Shown one piece after another: positions 61,697 through 64,000 of a stretch of 64,000 nt of DNA (position 1 is the first letter of the stretch; the number at the start of each line of letters is the position of its first letter). The position numbers and the translations under genes are program-made. The notes under the pieces were generated by a model, which searched no databases, was not told the DNA's origin, and was given only the letters and a program-made list of their open reading frames with translations. The stretch comes from Ramazzottius varieornatus (lineage: Eukaryota > Tardigrada > Eutardigrada > Parachela > Ramazzottiidae), in contig BDGG01000001.1 of the NCBI GenBank assembly GCA_001949185.1, positions 5,785,478 through 5,849,477 on the forward strand. The letters are read 5' to 3'.

Positions 61697-63682
61697 CTAT
61701 ATGAGGTGAGCTTTACATCTGCTTACCGCGCTTACTGCCTGGTAAATACGATAAAAGTGGAAGTTGCGCTCATCGTGAAACCCTCTCGCCGTCCCATGTA
61801 ACAATAGCGCTGCAGCGCCATCTGTGATTCCTTCACCTTCTCGGTAGTTAGGTACCACATCACAGTAGCCACAGTAAGACGTCATGAAGTTCCATTCCAC
61901 CGGTAGTACCATTAACCTGTCTGCGTTGTAAATAAGTTAAGTGCATTTGACGAAGACTGGCACTTGGCGGACTGCTGTCCCTGGATGATGATAGAATATG
62001 ATGTTTATGAGATCTTGATCGCCGAGTGTCATTTGATGTTTGTAGGCCGAGTAGTACCGCAGAAATTTCTTTTCTGACTTGAAAGACCGTAATCTGGTGA
62101 GGTTGAGCAGCGCAACCCCTCCATTCAAGCCTGCAACTCACAAGTGGCATTTTATCTGGTGTTACAGTAGTACAGTCCTCGGACATTGGTCACGGTACAG
62201 CTCAAACCAGAACTCTAAGAAAGACAGGAAGGTTGAAAAATATCGAGTGTACGCAACTTGGTGTATCGGGAGTTTGGACTTCAAAACTACTATATTACCT
62301 TCAAGGTTCTAGGCAGTACGTCAACATGGCAGTGAATTACACCCGCATTGACATCACTGATTGTTTGCCTGCCGCGCACCACTACACTTGACTGGCGAGT
62401 GATCTGCGATTGATGGCACTGATATTTTTTATACCCGCCAGGTCGTGCTGTAATGCTCCGTGAAACTCACGCGGTACGTCATCACACGCGTGAAATTGAA
62501 CCCGGTCCGAAAATTACGCAAGATACGGGATAGACCTTAAACGAGGTTCAGTGAGCTGATCGGCCCACCTTTTTTTCGGGCATTTTATCCGTATTTCTGT
62601 CAGTTTGTGGAAAACGCCTGTTTTGACGCTCCCTCTAATCCGATTTTCACATACAGTGTACATGGCAGTGGAAGATAGAGGAATGATTTCATCTTCGGAC
62701 TTAAGCAAGTTTAACAGCGCCGGCTGGATCGTTAATTATCAAAACTCCAAGTTGAACACGATATATAAATATTTTACACGATTTCTCTAGCAGCTCATCG
62801 TCGTATAGAGACCGTGTCCGTCGTGCGTGTGACCTTGACCCTTGAGTCAGAGACTGTGGATGGTGATTGCCCACACTTCACTAATCAAACCACCCACGAC
62901 TGCGTATTCGGAACATTTATCTGGTACCTGACGGGGGAACATAAGGAATGTTTGCTTGATGCTGGTACCATCCCAGGTTCACTGAGTTTGGTTCACGGCC
63001 GAAAGCAGCATGCTGAGAGGAGGTCATGTTGTAGAATTTTGTCCAGAGCAGCTCAATGGGCGACATCAAGACCGTATCGCTGTCTAGGTAGATGACTGCG
63101 TCCGTGAGAGGAAGAATGGTCTGTTCATCACAAAATATGGAGTAGGCTGACTTGACATCCTCGCACCAAAATGAAACTAGTCAAAATCTGCATGCACTTA
63201 CAGTCAAAAACAGCCGGTAGGTCGAACAAAGTCGGTACTCTGTCCGCCAGCTCTGTGCGGCTTTCTTATCCAGGTAATCCGGGTATTTCGCCGGCCTAAC
63301 TTCAGGATTAACGACTACAACGAAATAAATCTGCACTGAGGAGCCACTCCAGTTTTCGCTTCGTAGACGAGACCATGCTCATGTCGGTGAAAACAATTAA
63401 ACGCAGCTGCGAGCAGGATGTAAACAGCAACATCGCTTTGACAAAAGTGTACAGCTGTTCCTGCTGCGTACGATCGTTCCCACAGCTAACGGTAACAGCC
63501 GTGAGCTCCGGATCACATCTCACTGGCGTTTTAGCAAGCGGCAATCCAGCACCGGTTACTACGGATGTCATTTTAGCCTGACGTTTGTCCTGACGACTGG
63601 AAAAACCCCATAACACCAGAAACAATACCGCGCACGCAATGCACTTCGGTCTTCGTAAACAAACCGACATGATTTTCGGCAA
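61697..63682 (-). CDS. Glucoside xylosyltransferase-like protein (GT8, GXYLT type)
   Basis: Type II membrane glycosyltransferase; relatives add xylose to O-glucose on EGF repeats of Notch in the ER/Golgi. Exon 1 (from ATG 63682, or 63670) has an anchor (CIACAVLFLVLWGF) and LTAVTVSCGNDRTQQEQLYT, FVKAMLLFTSCSQLRLIVFTD. Then YRLCSTYRLFLT at a GTAAGT donor (63202), 63120-62928 with LPLTDAVIYLDSDTVLMSP (DxD motif), GREPNSVNLGWYQHQ; 62130-about 62000 with LNGGVALLNLTRLRSF and TLGDQDLINIIFYHHPG; last exon with LPVEWNFMTSYCGYC, LLLHGTARGFHD, ending at 61697. Between KLEWLL (63345) and VVVNPEVRPAKY (63300) the frame changes with no recognisable intron, and the 62.0/61.9 kb join is unresolved, so the copy may be defective. 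Confidence 0.75.
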
Positions 63683-64000
63683 CGTAGCAGATAGCTGCCC
63701 ACCGTATTGCAGATTGATAGAACTTTAACTAATTCTTGACGAAAATTTTGAAGGTTGACGACCCAAGGCTTATAGCGCTAGCTGCTGGTACGAAGCTTTT
63801 TACTGTAACGCCGGTAAATGTACGGTTACGTTTGTATCTGTTTGTGGGAACGATGTGACAACGCTTGTTGTTCGGTATCACAGCACTGTACAACTCAGTC
63901 CTGCGGAGCTATGTAGCTCGTTTAGCTCATTTCGCCTTTCTTCTACGAGGTTTTCGCAAAAAGCTTATCCAGGTTCATGCGCCGCACAACCCTGTTTTGC

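Noticed and set aside
1-64000. CRISPR arrays, bacterial operons, integrons or phage genes
   Set aside because: None seen; regularly spaced repeats are absent and gene structure is intron-bearing eukaryotic throughout.

Overview
The window reads as nuclear DNA of an invertebrate animal. Genes are split by many short introns (roughly 26-2700 bp, most 60-500 bp) with GT..AG borders, coding segments join in consistent phase across those borders, there is no operon-like packing, and the space between and inside genes is full of small terminal-inverted-repeat elements. Gene content (a RasGRF orthologue, an arginase fold, an RIIa domain protein, natriuretic-peptide-receptor-like ectodomains, SGNH/PC-esterase proteins, a GH29 fucosidase, an HtrL/YibB-like protein, a GT8 xylosyltransferase-like protein) is metazoan. 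The mixture of expanded guanylyl-cyclase-type ectodomains and HtrL/YibB genes makes an ecdysozoan, perhaps a tardigrade, my best guess. That is an inference and cannot be proven from the window.

Layout. 1-2 kb: a small secreted cysteine-rich peptide gene (minus) with a broken copy of its first exon next to it, then a near-perfect 59-bp-arm hairpin. 2.5-6.0 kb: a tentative plus-strand gene with a PWWP-like piece and a C-terminal zinc-finger-like piece, whose large intron holds a 770-bp fold-back element and a MITE. 6.3-19.2 kb: a complete RasGRF orthologue on the minus strand in about 18 coding exons, with several copies of one short hairpin repeat in its introns. 19.2-23.5 kb: no convincing gene. 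23.6-25.8 kb: a seven-exon arginase-fold gene that has lost five of six manganese ligands. 26.9-27.7 kb: an RIIa docking-domain gene (minus). 28.9-35.7 kb and 47.4-49.9 kb: a dispersed cluster of natriuretic-receptor-like genes, of which one is intact with only a stub tail, one is on the minus strand, one is a relic, and one is broken. 38.6-42.4 kb and 51.1-53.0 kb: three SGNH/PC-esterase genes, the third with an in-frame stop. 42.5-44.9 kb: a complete alpha-L-fucosidase (minus). 55.9-56.8 kb: an intronless HtrL/YibB-like type II membrane protein. 58.3-58.9 kb: a 660-bp inverted repeat. 59.9-61.6 kb: a dead mariner-type transposon inserted into a MITE. 61.7-63.7 kb: a GXYLT-like glycosyltransferase (minus).

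Two themes stand out. Many genes in the right half act on glycans or on the secretory/extracellular side (fucosidase, PC-esterases, HtrL-like, GXYLT-like, receptor ectodomains). Several show decay or loss of catalytic parts: arginase without its metal site, receptors without kinase or cyclase domains, and single nonsense codons in otherwise well-kept exons. All exon joins were made by eye from splice borders and frame; none has transcript support here.
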